The notes beneath the pieces are model-generated. The model did no database searches. It was not told where the DNA came from and was given only the letters and a program-made list of their open reading frames with translations. The position numbers were made by a program, and so were the translations under genes. Of a stretch of DNA of 64,000 bases, positions 1-20,955 are shown one piece after another. Within the stretch, counting starts at the first letter, position 1. Each line of letters opens with the position of its first letter. Source of the stretch: Anoplopoma fimbria (Eukaryota; Chordata; Actinopteri; Perciformes; Anoplopomatidae). Location of the stretch: NCBI RefSeq assembly GCF_027596085.1, contig NC_072465.1, positions 14,064,857-14,128,856 of the forward strand, read 5' to 3'.

Positions 1-220
1 CACAAAGTAATCATCACTGTACTAATATTAATAATGAAACAAAGTAATCATCACTGTACCAATATTAATAATGAAACAAAGTAATCATCACTGTACTAAT
101 ATTAATAATGACACAAAGTAATCATCACTGTACTAATATTAATAATGACACAAAGTAATCATCACTGTACTAATATTAATAATGAAACAAAGTAATCATC
201 ACTGTACTAATATTAATAAG
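1..220. repeat. 37-bp tandem repeat array
   Basis: A unit containing ACAAAGTAATCATCACTGTA followed by an AT-rich tail repeats about six times with a period of 37 bases and very few differences between copies. The array is cut by the left edge of the window, so its full length is unknown. It ends near position 220, where unrelated sequence begins. No coding potential is seen. It is a minisatellite by structure. Confidence 0.95.
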
Positions 221-1145
221 CTCAGGACCGATTTGTACCGGCGAAATGCGTTTGTCTTATTTATTAATTATTAACGTCTGTATGTTTTGAAATTCGGATT
301 GTGATGTCATTATTAAATAATCCAGAATATGATTATGTTTTCTCCTAAACACTTGAATTAATTTATTAGGCTCAATGTTTCGGGGTAAATTGGAATTACA
401 TAACTCATCCAACCTGACACTCAGGAATGATCAGCCTCATATGAATGAATGGAAATGAAGATAAATTATGTAAAAAGTGTTTCTACTGACAAACAGACAT
501 ACTCTTCAACTCTTTAACTCTCTCTATCTCTCTCTCTAACTTTTCAATCTGTTTAATCTGTGATCTGTCATCACTCTGGTATTAAACTCTATTGATGATG
601 ATCTATATCAGATCAGTACGATCGGCTGCAGCGTCTAATCAGATAACAGATGAACGATGAGGGGGCGTGTCGGCCCTCACAACACTTCCTGGAAGGAAGC
701 TCTCGTGCATCCTCGCTCATGGCTCCTCGGAGATCGCTCCTCCCTCCTCGCTCCTCGGTGCTGAAATAAGAGCTTTGGGACGGCCGTCAATATGGCGGCG
801 CAGAACGACTTATAAGAGACTTGGGATGTACCCTTGGTCTGAGAGAGCTTTGACTGGCCCTTTAACGTTAATCCAAGTTTTCATAAGACAATCTTTTAGC
901 ATGTTAGCATGCTAGTTTAGCAAAACTATTAAGTCAATCATTGTTATTATATTATTCTGCCATGAGCTTAACTGGTCGGTAAGTGTACATTAAAAAAGAT
1001 AAAAATCCTAAATATATTTTGATAATTCAATATGGAAGTTTTTGACAGACAGACAAGCAGACTAGTTAAACATTAACTTGTTGGCACAGCTAGCATAAAG
1101 TTAAAACAATAAAATGTAGCTAACGTTACACACGTAACACATAAC
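221..1145. other. Intergenic DNA with a CpG-richer block at 600-830
   Basis: No gene is supported here. Positions 600-830 are richer in CG dinucleotides than the flanks and contain an ATGGCGGC motif near 791, which resembles a YY1-type or promoter-proximal element. They also contain TTCCTGGAA near 688, which fits the TTCNNNGAA STAT pattern. The ATG in ATGGCGGC opens a frame that stops after seven codons. The block may be the promoter or 5' untranslated region of a neighbouring gene outside the window, but its direction cannot be decided. Confidence 0.4.
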
Positions 1146-1293
1146 ATGCTATTAATGCCAAAATACTCCTAGTGAAAATAAGTAAGAAAATTAAACAATA
1201 ATAATACAGCCATATTATCTTGGATTTCAAGATTAATCATTAATGGTGTTATTGTTTAACCTATTTTTTTTTTTTACGTCTTTCCATCGATTT
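1146..1293 (+). repeat. Direct repeat copy 1 (partner at 3604-3763)
   Basis: About 150 bases starting ATGCTATTAATGCC and ending near TTTCCATCGATTT recur in the same orientation at 3604-3763 with only a few substitutions and a small indel in the T-rich segment. The second copy lies in the last intron of stat2. No terminal repeats or target-site duplication were found, so I cannot say whether this is a mobile element or a local duplication. Confidence 0.85.
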
Positions 1294-2605
1294 AGTCTTT
1301 CGAAGTCACGTGAAATGTAACTACCGGTACATATCTTTAACGTTATTCGTGAGAATAAGTGACTTGGGGTAGTACTCGCTTGCAACTAGAGGTAACTTAA
1401 TAACATTACTGACAACGACCAACCACATCAACGGCTGATAACGGCTACAACGGCCAGCTAACACGTTAGCTAGCAAGAATTGACAACTTGGCATCACACA
1501 GACAAATTGCATCAGTCAACGTTTCAATTTATGTTTTTAACCACCTGGCTAAGGAACTGAAGTACTAATTGAGCTTTTAGACCTTGTTCTGTCCTCACAA
1601 ACTCCTGAGAAATACATCTGGTTCTCTAGCTGGCTAGTTTAATTGCATTTCATCGTCAGCTCCGTGCTGCCTGGGCTCAAGGTCATCATGGTCTGGTTGA
1701 AAAGGGTTAATCAAACTCAACCATAATGTGAAGTTCATACAGATACAAGTTTTTTAAGAGTAATAAGTGAACCTAAAATCTCAATAGAGCCACATCTTTT
1801 GGTTTCATTTAAATAATTAATGCATTTTTTAATATAGAAGTTGAATAAGATTTGGTGTTGCAGTCTGAAAGTCTAAGAATTAAATCTTCATTAATAAGAT
1901 ACTGTGAACATGATATAAAAACTATTTCTCATAATTGTTAGTTTACAACATTTCAGTTATTGATGAACCAAACATGCCCTTTAATTGGTGATGTTTATTT
2001 TTGATTTAAATGAGCAGGTAAATATAAAAGCATATAACTTAAAGGGAGTAAGTGCCATGTGTCAGAACAAAGTATCACAAGCTGCAGGTGGCAACAGTAA
2101 GGTAACCACAAAGGAACTGGAAACAAACATTGAAACAATAAATTATGTGCAGTCTGGGCAGTGTACTATTCTTACATGGTCAGTTTTATATCATTCCTTA
2201 GATATCTTATCTCAAAGTAACAGCTGCATGGTAGTTGAGATGTCTAATACAGGTGCCTGGGACACTAATGGATTGGATATTAGTCCAGCTAATTCAATAA
2301 TCTCTCTTTTGTGTCTTCCAATATTCTCATTGAAACATTAACAACAATACATGATTTAAAGGGAATTATAAATGTTATGTTCTAGTGATTTCAAAGTGCA
2401 CAGCTGCAATATAATGCTTATTGTGAAAGCAAAAATCTGAATTAACAGAGGGGCTTTCAAATTTTTCAGATTAAAATGGCAAACTATTATGTTCACAGTA
2501 AATTTGCTAAGTATGCAACGACATGGGTGTTGTTATGTAAGTAGCTAAAAGTAAATGTGACGATAAATGGTACAGTGGTTTTGGTTAAATATACAAAAAA
2601 GAGGC
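1294..2605. other. AT-rich DNA downstream of stat2
   Basis: This stretch lies beyond the stat2 stop codon and likely contains its 3' untranslated region at the right-hand end. A reverse-strand AATAAA signal can be read near 1986-1992, but it is far from the stop. A 118-codon open frame on the plus strand at 1985-2341 has no recognisable motif and looks like chance. Nothing else is supported. Confidence 0.4.
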
Positions 2606-11906
<9,301 letters not shown>

Positions 11907-12727
11907 CCTAAGGTTGATCGGGGAAACACTGACATTCACTCAACCCGCAAACCACATGTAATGCACTTACATTTAACAATTTAACGATGTTCAAACAAGC
12001 CTGTAAGAAACAGTTGAAGGAGCAAAGTGCGGACTCTTCGACAAGATTACGACGTGTGACTGATAACTAACGTCATGTACGACTGTGCACATTTGACCTA
12101 ATGTCTGCATCTTGTGTTATTATTATTATTATTTTAACGAGCCAAAATACAACGTATTTTTATTTGCACGTTACGTTAGCTTTGTTTTGGATATGGCCCT
12201 TTAGTAACAACACATTTCCTTACCTTACTTTATGCTGTCAGTCAGAGTCCACTTAGAAATGTCTTAGTAACTAACGTCAGCTGGCTGGTCATTTAAGACA
12301 GGCGCATAGCTATCTCCTGTTTGTTGTGTTACTAGTTAGAGGTAGCTGCTGTTGACGTCGATTCTACAAAACAACTGCAAAGCAGGAAAGCATGTGAATG
12401 TTATTTCCTCAATATGTTCTCTTGTTGATTGGATATCTACTTATCCCTCCCAAGTTGTTCTTCTCGAACTAACCACGGGCGCCATTTTGGCTCTGACGCA
12501 AATGCCGTCAAAGCGCTTAAGAGCCGAAATGTCCGGATAAGGTTAAACGGTTTCCTCGTGAGCCCAGAGCTGACAGCTCATTGGTCGACCCGGTCTCACA
12601 ACAGCGCGTGCTGTTGGTACTTGGTCACGTCAGTCTAAGTGATGAGCAGAAATCGAAACTTACGGCCTCGACTGAAAATTTCCCGAGAAATGATGTTGTG
12701 AAAGTGACGAAGCGAGAGTGACCCTCT
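11907..12727 (-). promoter_or_regulatory. stat2 5' region with ISRE-like and GAS-like sites
   Basis: A reverse-strand donor-like AAG|GTAAGG near 12222-12230 suggests a 5' noncoding exon ending there, splicing to the ATG exon. Further upstream, 12649-12660 reads GAAATCGAAACT, a perfect GAAANNGAAACT interferon-stimulated response element core. Then 12680-12689 reads TTCCCGAGAA, a TTC-N4-GAA palindrome bound by some STAT dimers. The stretch 12480-12620 is CpG-richer and includes GGCGCCATTTTGG. Interferon induction of stat2 is well known in vertebrates, so the sites are in a sensible place. The transcription start is not mapped. Confidence 0.65.
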
Positions 12728-13320
12728 CAGGGGCGTAGCACGGAAATATGGGCCCGAGGCAGTCTCTGAGGGCCCCTCCCGTTGAACCATTTTTTTCACA
12801 AAGGAAAAAGACAATTGAACAAGAGTGGAATATAATTGTATTATTTATTGTGTAGTCTATTATGTAATCATTTCAGCCACTTAAGCTCTTACATAGTGAA
12901 ATGCATCCATTGGGTTGTAAAACAAATATCCTGGATCTCTTCAACTACACTACCTTTAAAGGTCTCTTCACCCCGTCATCCTCTGCACTGAATCCTGCCT
13001 CTTATTCAGCCTCATCTTTGGTGCAAGAGCCCACCTAGAAGCAAAGAGTTGTACAGTCTGTAATAAATCTGTATCTGACAGTTCCATCGCGGAAACATTG
13101 TCAATATCTTCTGTATTCACATTCCTCACACACCAATTGTACTTGTGGTTTTGTTCTCTCTGTTCAGTCTTCTTGTACTTAACAACTAGAGACTCATTCA
13201 ATGGCATCAAACCAGCAGAAATGTTCAATTGGACCAGGAGCATAAGCTGGGGACCCCTACCCCACTACGTACCCCCCTACATCAGTCACTATTGCTCGTA
13301 CCATACAATCAAACTCAGCT
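12728..13320. mobile_element. Possible hAT-type transposon end or remnant
   Basis: Position 12728 begins CAGGGGCGTAGCACGG, followed by a GGGCCC-rich segment. This resembles the terminal inverted repeat of a common fish hAT family. I did not find a clear matching right end or an 8-bp target duplication, so the right limit is a guess. A 91-codon reverse-strand frame at 12968-13243 has no motif that I recognise. Confidence 0.35.
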
Positions 13321-15141
13321 TTCATTTGGATCTCAACTACACCTGTAAAGTTATGTGACACCTTAACAGGCCAGAGGTGGTAACATTTGGGGGCTTACAC
13401 GGTTGAGACATTGTCACAGTGACAAAATCTGCCCACAGACATAGAGATGGAAATTTAAAGACATGGCAGTGTAGCCTACTCAAGACCCCTACTGTGGTAG
13501 TTCTCGGTGTAGAGTCTCTGATAAATTATAAACTAAAAACAGGCTTACATTAAAATTTTACTCACTTAGAGGCGCTGTTACACAAGGAAACTTTGAAATA
13601 ACACACACTAATTGTAGCTTACAGCAGGGCTCCCATGCTTTCACCCAAGGTCATTTCATATCTTCTCTTATCCTTTGCATGCCAGCTGTACCTATTAAGC
13701 TCTTACACACACAAATTCTTTGTTATGGAAGGTTCATCGTAAACACACATGCAGAGGGAGGCCTCACCCTCCCTTCCAGGTTTACCGCTTGATGAACTGG
13801 TCTTTTCAGCTGGCTAAGTAGCAATTTATATAAATATTGACATTTTGTATTCATTTGTGTCTTTACAATGGATGTCAGGTAACTTTTAATCTTTTTTTCT
13901 CAAATCAACAACAGGTACAACAGGCCCTCTGCGGGAACAGAAGCAGTATTTATTCATCTCTTCAGTTCCCACTCTCACCAGTAGATGGCATACTTGCCCC
14001 ACCATTTCAGACATTAGCTTGAATTAGTAAATTGGTTATTAATAGTAAAGAAATAACAAATTTGCCATGCAGAAACTCACTTCATCATATCATAACGGTT
14101 TCTCATGTACAAAACTAATGTAAATATGTTGACGTATAACAGACGTGTTTTGCGTCGCCAAATATGTAATGATACCGTTGCTGATTGTATGGATGTTGCT
14201 ATGTGATTATGTTTGTATCTTCCAACTGTACAATATATGTGCAAATAAATTATTATTATTATAGGGCTGTAGAAAATGGCATGTTTTGAAAGTGGCCCGA
14301 CATAACCTGACACTAGATACAGTATTCATTGCTGTCTCATTATTTTTAATTCACATCACATTTACTAATATAACAATACAATAATATTCTCCATAAGCTT
14401 GATCACCCTTTTGATTGAGAGGCAGTTTAAGGATATTTAGGGTACGAAATATCATACTGTAATTCCACAATGTGTAATTTGTAGTATGTAAACTCCTTGT
14501 CAGGTTGTTAAAATATCCACATTCTCAAAATTAATGCAGAGGTTGTGATGTCAAGAACCTCGAATCCCCTTTTGTTTTGTTGTACAGCACACCTGCTCAG
14601 CCAGTGATGGGGAAAAGTTTAAAAAGTATAAAACTGAGGTTAACTCCCTCTAGACAAAAGAACATGTTATATAACATTATTAAATAGATCTTAAACTGGT
14701 GTAGCTCCTTTAATCAAATCAAATCCCTATCAATTACCAGGAAGCAGGCTGTTACTTGTTCTGTACTGGGCTTATCTGATTAAACAGCACCCAGTTTGTT
14801 CCTAATCTCTTTCCACTACATTTAGAGAGCTGATGCGATATGTTCATCGCCTACTTTATATTTAACAGGAAGCTACTGACTTTGGATTCATCAAGCTTAG
14901 ATTGAGAAATGTAGAATTATCTGTTTGGTAAATATGTGTACGGAGAGCAAATTTCATAGAAAAGTATTATTAGAAAAATAATAAATATATATTATTTCCT
15001 TCTTATCATTATCTACTGTCATCTCTTTATGATAATCACCATTTAGAAACATGTAATTTTCCTCAATTACGAGACAACATAACAATCCATATGGAATTAT
15101 CTTGTTCAGGGTGCTGGTCCCAGTATGAATTGAAAAGAAGG

Positions 15142-15193
<52 letters not shown>

Positions 15194-16484
15194 ACATACA
15201 TAAACACACAAATGAACACATTGAGCTCACTTAACTTGTCCCTTCAAATAGGCCTCAAATAGACACTCAGAGACAATTTTCCCAGCAGAATTGTGCCCTT
15301 GTTGTCCAAATAGTAATAATATTAACAATCTCTCTGTTTTGTTGAGGTCTCTCAGTATTTCATGTCAGCGTGACAGTGAGTCAGCATGACCAATACAAGG
15401 ACCCTGAAACCAAAGCAGCCAAATGGAACTGTGCTTTTCATACTGCGACACGTCTTCAATGAAAAGGAGCTAATTCAATGCCGTAAAATGAATAAGCTTT
15501 AATTGTAGTCTAAAAGGCATAGCGTGTAACCCAAACTTAGTGAAGAAGATTATACTCTCAATTAAAAAACATGTTTTTTTGAGTCTAGTGCATGAGGGCT
15601 CTGACTTATAATAAAGCACTTTAAAAGTCTATATAGCCTAGATAGAGAATATAGTGTAATGTGAACCTGCATATTAAATGCTATTGCCTTACTAATAAAG
15701 TGCTCACTGTTTCTTTTACCAAGACAATAACAAGACAATAACAATACAAGCAATATAAGAGTGGGCAAAATGACCACACTGACAGTCCTTGTATGCACAC
15801 ATATAGATCTTTTGTCTTTTGTCCCTGCAATTAACACCAGAGGTGGGAATGTGTCTCTGACCTGACAAAACATTTCCATGTGAGGGAAGTAAACAACAAG
15901 AGTGATGAAGGACAATGACCAGAAGAAAACACAACGAATGTAGAGCAAAATGAAAGTCTTGAGGGATCGAAGGTTTAATTTCCTGAGACCTGTATTTCAA
16001 AAGTTGCTTCATATGATACATTATTCAACTATTTAATCAATTATAAAAAGGAGCTACTTTTCTACAAGCAAAAAAGGTTAACTTAATGAGCTTGTTAAAG
16101 CTTGTTTACAATTAAAGTGTAACGTAATTAACTTTTTACTCTAAATTAATTTAATTACAAAAAAATCACTGACATCTCCAATAAAGAATAATTATTTTGT
16201 CAAACTGTGTAAAATGAAGTTCGTGCAGTCACACAAATGAAAAGCTTTTTTTTCCCCATTTCAAAACGTGATTCTGATAATCCATTGAGTAATCCGAAAA
16301 TGTGTAATCTTGTTTTTCAAATAGTCTAGTTTATATTAAACCTGGTAAACCAATAGGTTACTCATCAACCATGTCAGTTAACAAACATTCATCCTGTGTA
16401 ACTGTCTTTTTTTATTCAATGTATAAACTAAATCCAAAGATTTTATTGCTAAAGCTTCACAGGCTGATTTATTGATCCTTCATT
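13321..16484. other. Intergenic DNA between apof and stat2 promoters
   Basis: No gene is supported. The stretch is AT-rich and includes a CA microsatellite at 15144-15195. Two reverse-strand AATAAA hexamers at 16442-16447 and 16468-16473 lie just below the apof stop codon and are likely its polyadenylation signals. The open frames at 15562-16021 have no recognisable features. Confidence 0.6.
15144..15195. repeat. (CA)n microsatellite
   Basis: A CA tract of about 50 bases with a few interruptions near its right end, in intergenic DNA. The overlapping reverse frame that encodes a Cys-Val run is only a reading of this repeat. Confidence 0.95.
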
Positions 16485-17777
16485 CTACTGGACAGTGATG
16501 ACGCCATCCTCCCAGCTTTGCTGGTTCACCATCACGTCGTCCTCCTGCTTCATGGAGTTGAGCAGATACCTGACGCCCGCTTTCACACCGGTCTTCACCC
16601 CTGCACCCAGGGCGTAGCCCGCCACCCCGGCTGTCCCCCCTGTGGCCACCATGAGAGCATCTGTGCCGAGGTCAACGGCGCTGAGGATGGCTCTCTCCTT
16701 GGCTGTCTCAGAGCAGTTGACTGAGGCATAATACACAGCCGTACCCAGGTTATAGAGGGTGCTGACTGCAGGGATCCACTCCACCACGTTGTACACACGC
16801 TGCTCGCTTTTGCTGATGCAGCTACTCTGGGGGCTTCGTCTCACCCGTCCACCCATCAGAACCTCCTCTGTGCTGCACCGACGGAGCCAACACTCAGACT
16901 CTGTGGAAGGTAAGACGCGACTGCCTTTCTTCAGCACTCCCTGGTACTTCCCAGGTCTGAGCGGTCCGCTGCTGGTCACACCGGCACACAGGACTCCTAG
17001 TCTCTCACAGGTGCTCACAGCCTCCTGTAGATCACCTGTGGTTCCTTCCACAGCTGTTCCTACCAGCGTGGTTCCACTCACCCTGGTCCAACCCTTACAG
17101 TGCCCTTCATGCTCGGAGGAACCTTCTCCCACCACGGCCAGCTGCTGGATGTTAAACATCACAGCCTCTATGTGGCGCCTTGCTTGATTCCTCCCTGAAG
17201 GCGATGATGCAGGTGCAGGCGTGGATAGAGACTTGCTCACCCTTCTCTCTATCAGACCCTCCACCTCCATCAGGAGCTCCTCCGTGTCCTCCACTCCCAG
17301 CAGGTTGTACAGCTTGAGCACCAGGGCCTGTGCTTCCTGTTGGCAGCCTGCCACCACCAACACCGGCACTAAAGAGAGACCCAGGAGCTCCTGGGGAAAC
17401 ATGGAGGATGATGGGTCGTCCACGGTGCTGGCAGCTAGCAGATCCTCACAGCTGACGTTCCCCTGAATGTGGAGGTGATCTTGAATCTGCTCCGGAAGCT
17501 TCATCCTCAGGATTGATATTATATTTTCGGCAGATCGTACTCTCTCCTCTTTTTGTGCAGGATCAGGGTTTTCTGCGGATGGGATACGGAGCTGGAGTTT
17601 GGGTCCCAGGAGAGACGATCCATGATCCTGTTTGGCTGTTTCCTCTCCCACTTCATAGAAGTCGGCTCCTGGAAGTGGAGTGTTTCTCAGCGCCAGAGGA
17701 GGTGGGACCCTGCACAAAGCCTGTTCATTCAGCAGGAGCTGGATCACAATCAGCCACTTCAACTGGGAGGACATCAT
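16485..17777 (-). CDS. apof: Apolipoprotein F-like protein
   Basis: ApoF is a secreted liver glycoprotein that associates with lipoproteins and modulates cholesteryl-ester transfer in mammals. The open frame is a single coding exon of 430 aa, longer than human ApoF (326 aa). Residues 1-22 look like a signal peptide (hydrophobic LIVIQLLL, then ALC). Residues 330-405 carry the small-residue-rich segment around LYNLGTAVYYASVNCSE and ATGGTAGVAGYALGAGV that marks this family. RVRR at 311-314 could be a furin-type site; human ApoF is made as a larger precursor whose mature form is the C-terminal part. Possible N-glycosylation sites are Asn107 (NVS) and Asn354 (NCS). The position next to stat2 matches the human STAT2-APOF order. 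A Cys-rich stretch at about 225-301 may be an extra module. The first of two adjacent Met codons was chosen as start. Confidence 0.85.
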   Translation of the reverse strand: MMSSQLKWLIVIQLLLNEQALCRVPPPLALRNTPLPGADFYEVGEETAKQDHGSSLLGPKLQLRIPSAENPDPAQKEERVRSAENIISILRMKLPEQIQDHLHIQGNVSCEDLLAASTVDDPSSSMFPQELLGLSLVPVLVVAGCQQEAQALVLKLYNLLGVEDTEELLMEVEGLIERRVSKSLSTPAPASSPSGRNQARRHIEAVMFNIQQLAVVGEGSSEHEGHCKGWTRVSGTTLVGTAVEGTTGDLQEAVSTCERLGVLCAGVTSSGPLRPGKYQGVLKKGSRVLPSTESECWLRRCSTEEVLMGGRVRRSPQSSCISKSEQRVYNVVEWIPAVSTLYNLGTAVYYASVNCSETAKERAILSAVDLGTDALMVATGGTAGVAGYALGAGVKTGVKAGVRYLLNSMKQEDDVMVNQQSWEDGVITVQ

Positions 17778-20563
17778 TCCAGTCTTGTTAGAGCTTTTTT
17801 TCCCCCAAAGCTACAACATTAAACACAGGAGAAAAGAATAAGAACAACAACCCAACAACATAACAAATAAGTCCTTGTTGCACATACTGTTGATCCTGCA
17901 ATCGAGTATGTCAGTCTTTTAATCTCACGCAATGATTCATTGGCTAACCCTTTTTTTATGGCTGCACCTGTTTCACTGCAGATTCTAAGACAATATTAAA
18001 TGACCCATGAATCTTATCCTGTAATGTTTCTAGTTGCACTAAATTATCTTTTTAGTTCTATATGATTTTAGATTTTAATCTAGTCTGCCTGTAAAAAAGC
18101 CCTCTCAGTAAAGGAGAGCAGCAGTGAAATACAGTTGTCTACATTACAAACAAAAGAAAAAATACATGTATTTTAAAATGTGCAAGAAAAAACAACACAT
18201 GCCATTACAGGGCCTCTACACTGAGCATGTCCTCTTTTCCGTGTACTAGCTACAACTAAAAATAGAAATGTTGTTCCAAACACAACTTCATAATTACATT
18301 GCATATTTGGATCATATTTGGATCCTGTGGCAGCTATGTGTCCAGCACCTACCTTTATAACAATCAGACGTGGAGTCCAGAATGTAGCAGTGCGACCAAG
18401 ATGGCTTCAGCGTGTAGGATGCTTTTTGTTTCCCCTTTTTACCCTCAAAACATGTATAGCGGTCTTCTTTCTCTTTGCCTCCAATGAGAGTGTCCTCCTT
18501 TACACATGACATCCCACAGCCCTCCCTCTGTCTCATCTGTTTTTCAGCTGCCGCTTCTCTTTGGCCTCGTTGCTCAACAGGGAGATCAGGGCTTGAATAT
18601 TGATTCAAGTGGGGAAAGTCCATGTGTTCTCAAGCAGTTTTGTTTGTCTGCCCCACTATCCTCTCATCCCTCCCCCGTCCCGCTGCTCTCTCTCAGGCGG
18701 TAGGTTTTGTTTTTGACCCAAATACTTGAAAGACATCTCCCCTCATGCCGTGAGCATGTGAGGAAAAGTGATAAGTGAGATACACTTGGGGCTATCTGGG
18801 GTAAAGACTAAACACATTCACATCTCCACTTGATGTATTGTTGTTACTGCGCACCTGCTCATTGCTGCTACATCTCACTTTGCTGTACTAATTTCCTTTA
18901 GAGAAGGGTTTCTTTTATTCTCTGAAGCCCCATTCACTCACAGCAAAGAAGCTGTTGGTAAAAATCCATCTCTTTGGCAATCAGCGTAACCAGAATAGCG
19001 TGACTTTGCCCTGGAGCAGGCTCATGCTGTCCTTAGAAAAGCTTGTATCTCGTATGAAAAAGTCACATGAGACAAGAAAAAAACAGCCCTGCTTTCAGTT
19101 TTGTGGCCATGCATTTTTCAGATAATCCAATGGGTTTTTAAATAAGCTAAAAAAGAGGTCAATTTTGAACAAACGTCAGATCCTCTTTGTGGCACCCTGC
19201 TTGTTTCAGGCTGCAGAATGCATCAGCATCAAACATTACAGAGACATGAGTGGTGACTAGCTGGTGAACATAGTGGAGCATTTACCAGCTAAAGAGCCAG
19301 ATATTTACTAAGGAGTCAGTGGAGAAAAATATCTGTCTATTTTTAGACAGTTAAACCCTAACTACCGGATGTGTAAAAAGACAACTGCTTGCTAACAAGT
19401 TTGTCATAATTGTTTTTATATAATAAATTCTCATTTGTGAAGAGTTTTTGAAGATCCCAGAAGAACTATACCAATTCAACATTATATGCTTACATCATAA
19501 GTACTTCATATTTGTTGCTTCTTTAGGTCGTCCAGTCTGTAATTTCATAATCACAGACAGAAAATATATATATGATAATGATTTCATATGAGATCATTTC
19601 AGAAACCTATTGGAAGAAAGTCTATCTCTATTAGCTTTGTTGAGGGGGAGATGGTGCTCCTCCACTGTCCCCTACTGGAGACAAAAAGGTTGTGATCTAA
19701 CGGAGAATAGAGGCCTTATTCTCAGCCACTCTGAAGAAACAAAGTTAAAATCGTTAACATCAATAGACTAAAGCGAAAGCGTCAGTTGATATTGTGTTCT
19801 CACCTGTTTCATTAAGGGAGCCTGGAGATAAGGAAGCAGCCCTCTGGGTTTCACCAAGTTACCAATCTGACAACTTGCAGGTGTGATTCATAAAGTATGA
19901 TGGGTTACGCAGTCTTTTCCGTCGGGATTTAAGTAGAATTATCACTTGGAATAAATAGGATCAATCAAAAATGTGCTAATTTAAGATGATGCTTTACGCA
20001 CAGCTGTGGTTAAATTAACCACATGAATCAACTCAATTGTTGTGATCTCACACCGATAATCCCAGTGCAATTATCATGTTTTAGTCTTTTGCTAAAATTG
20101 ACTCTTGAACTTGGAAGAACCAGTGAGTGTCTAACAATGTTTAAAATTAAAAGAAATATAGGAATAAGTAATGTTAAACAGTTTTTTCCTTAACAATCAA
20201 GCCTACATTATGTAGTGTCAGTCAGGGAGAAGAAGCAAAATACAAACACTTATATTGCCTTTTCTTTCTTCTTGACAGGATGTCAAGATTTAGTATTTAG
20301 ACAGGCATATTCAGGCCTACTGTGTTTTATCTTGCACTTAAATAAGATATTTACTGAAAACTAAATTTCTTTTCAATAGAACAATAAGGATGTATACAAA
20401 AGAGAGGAATGTAGCAGGACAACATAGTTATATGTAAGAAAAAAAACATGTTTTTAGTGGATGAACAACATAGTGATGGTGGTGCTTAAGTGGTGTCAGG
20501 TTTGTCAAGTTTTTCCTCAGTAACAAAAGAGAAGGTGGAGAAGGTTCTCCACATTCACCACCG
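17778..20563. other. Intergenic DNA between apof and tac3
   Basis: The apof 5' flank lies at the left end. No exon with consistent splice sites and no clear repeat was found in the rest. The open frames near 18300-18700 on both strands overlap each other and lack recognisable motifs. I see nothing else that I can support. Confidence 0.5.
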
Positions 20564-20955
20564 TGCAATTAGAAATCCATCCATTTTCCATAACCTGCTT
20601 ATCCAGTTAAGGGTCGCAGGGGTGCTGGAGCCGATCTCAGCTGTCAATGGGCGAAGGCAGGGTTCACCCTGGACAGGTCGCCAGTCTGTCGCAGGGCTGA
20701 CATATAGAGACAAACAACCATTCACACTCACATCCACACCTACGGGCAATTTAGAGTCTTCAATGCACCTAAGCTGCATGTCTTTGGACTGTGGGAGGAA
20801 GACGGAGAACCCGGAGAGAACCCACGCTGACACAGGGAGAACATGCAAACTCCACACAGAAGGTTGTCCAGCCCGGGAATTGAACCCGGGCCCCTCTTGC
20901 TGTGAGGCGACAGTGCTAACCACTACACCACCGTGCAGCCTTGCAATTAGAAATC
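20564..20955 (-). mobile_element. Full-length tRNA-derived SINE, family B, with 14-bp target duplication
   Basis: The element (20578-20941) is flanked on both sides by TGCAATTAGAAATC (20564-20577 and 20942-20955). Read on the minus strand, the head has an A-box-like GGTGTAGTGGTTAGCACTG and a B-box GGTTCAATTCC (20876-20886). The 3' end reads GGATAAGC then ATGGATGG, which closely resembles the end of the RTE-like LINE at 32865-32898. This implies mobilisation by that LINE family. The 170-codon and 122-codon frames here are readings of the SINE, not genes. Confidence 0.92.

Noticed and set aside
1..220. CRISPR-like array
   Set aside because: The units are directly adjacent without unique spacers and the DNA is clearly eukaryotic; it is a minisatellite.
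667..915. 82-codon frame in the CpG-richer block
   Set aside because: The Arg/Ser/Leu-rich composition follows base content; the block looks more like promoter or untranslated DNA.
1985..2341. 118-codon plus-strand frame
   Set aside because: AT-rich, no motif, no splice context and located downstream of stat2; most likely chance.
16518..17822. Several long plus-strand frames opposite apof
   Set aside because: They are shadows of the GC-rich apof coding exon, overlap each other and carry no motifs.
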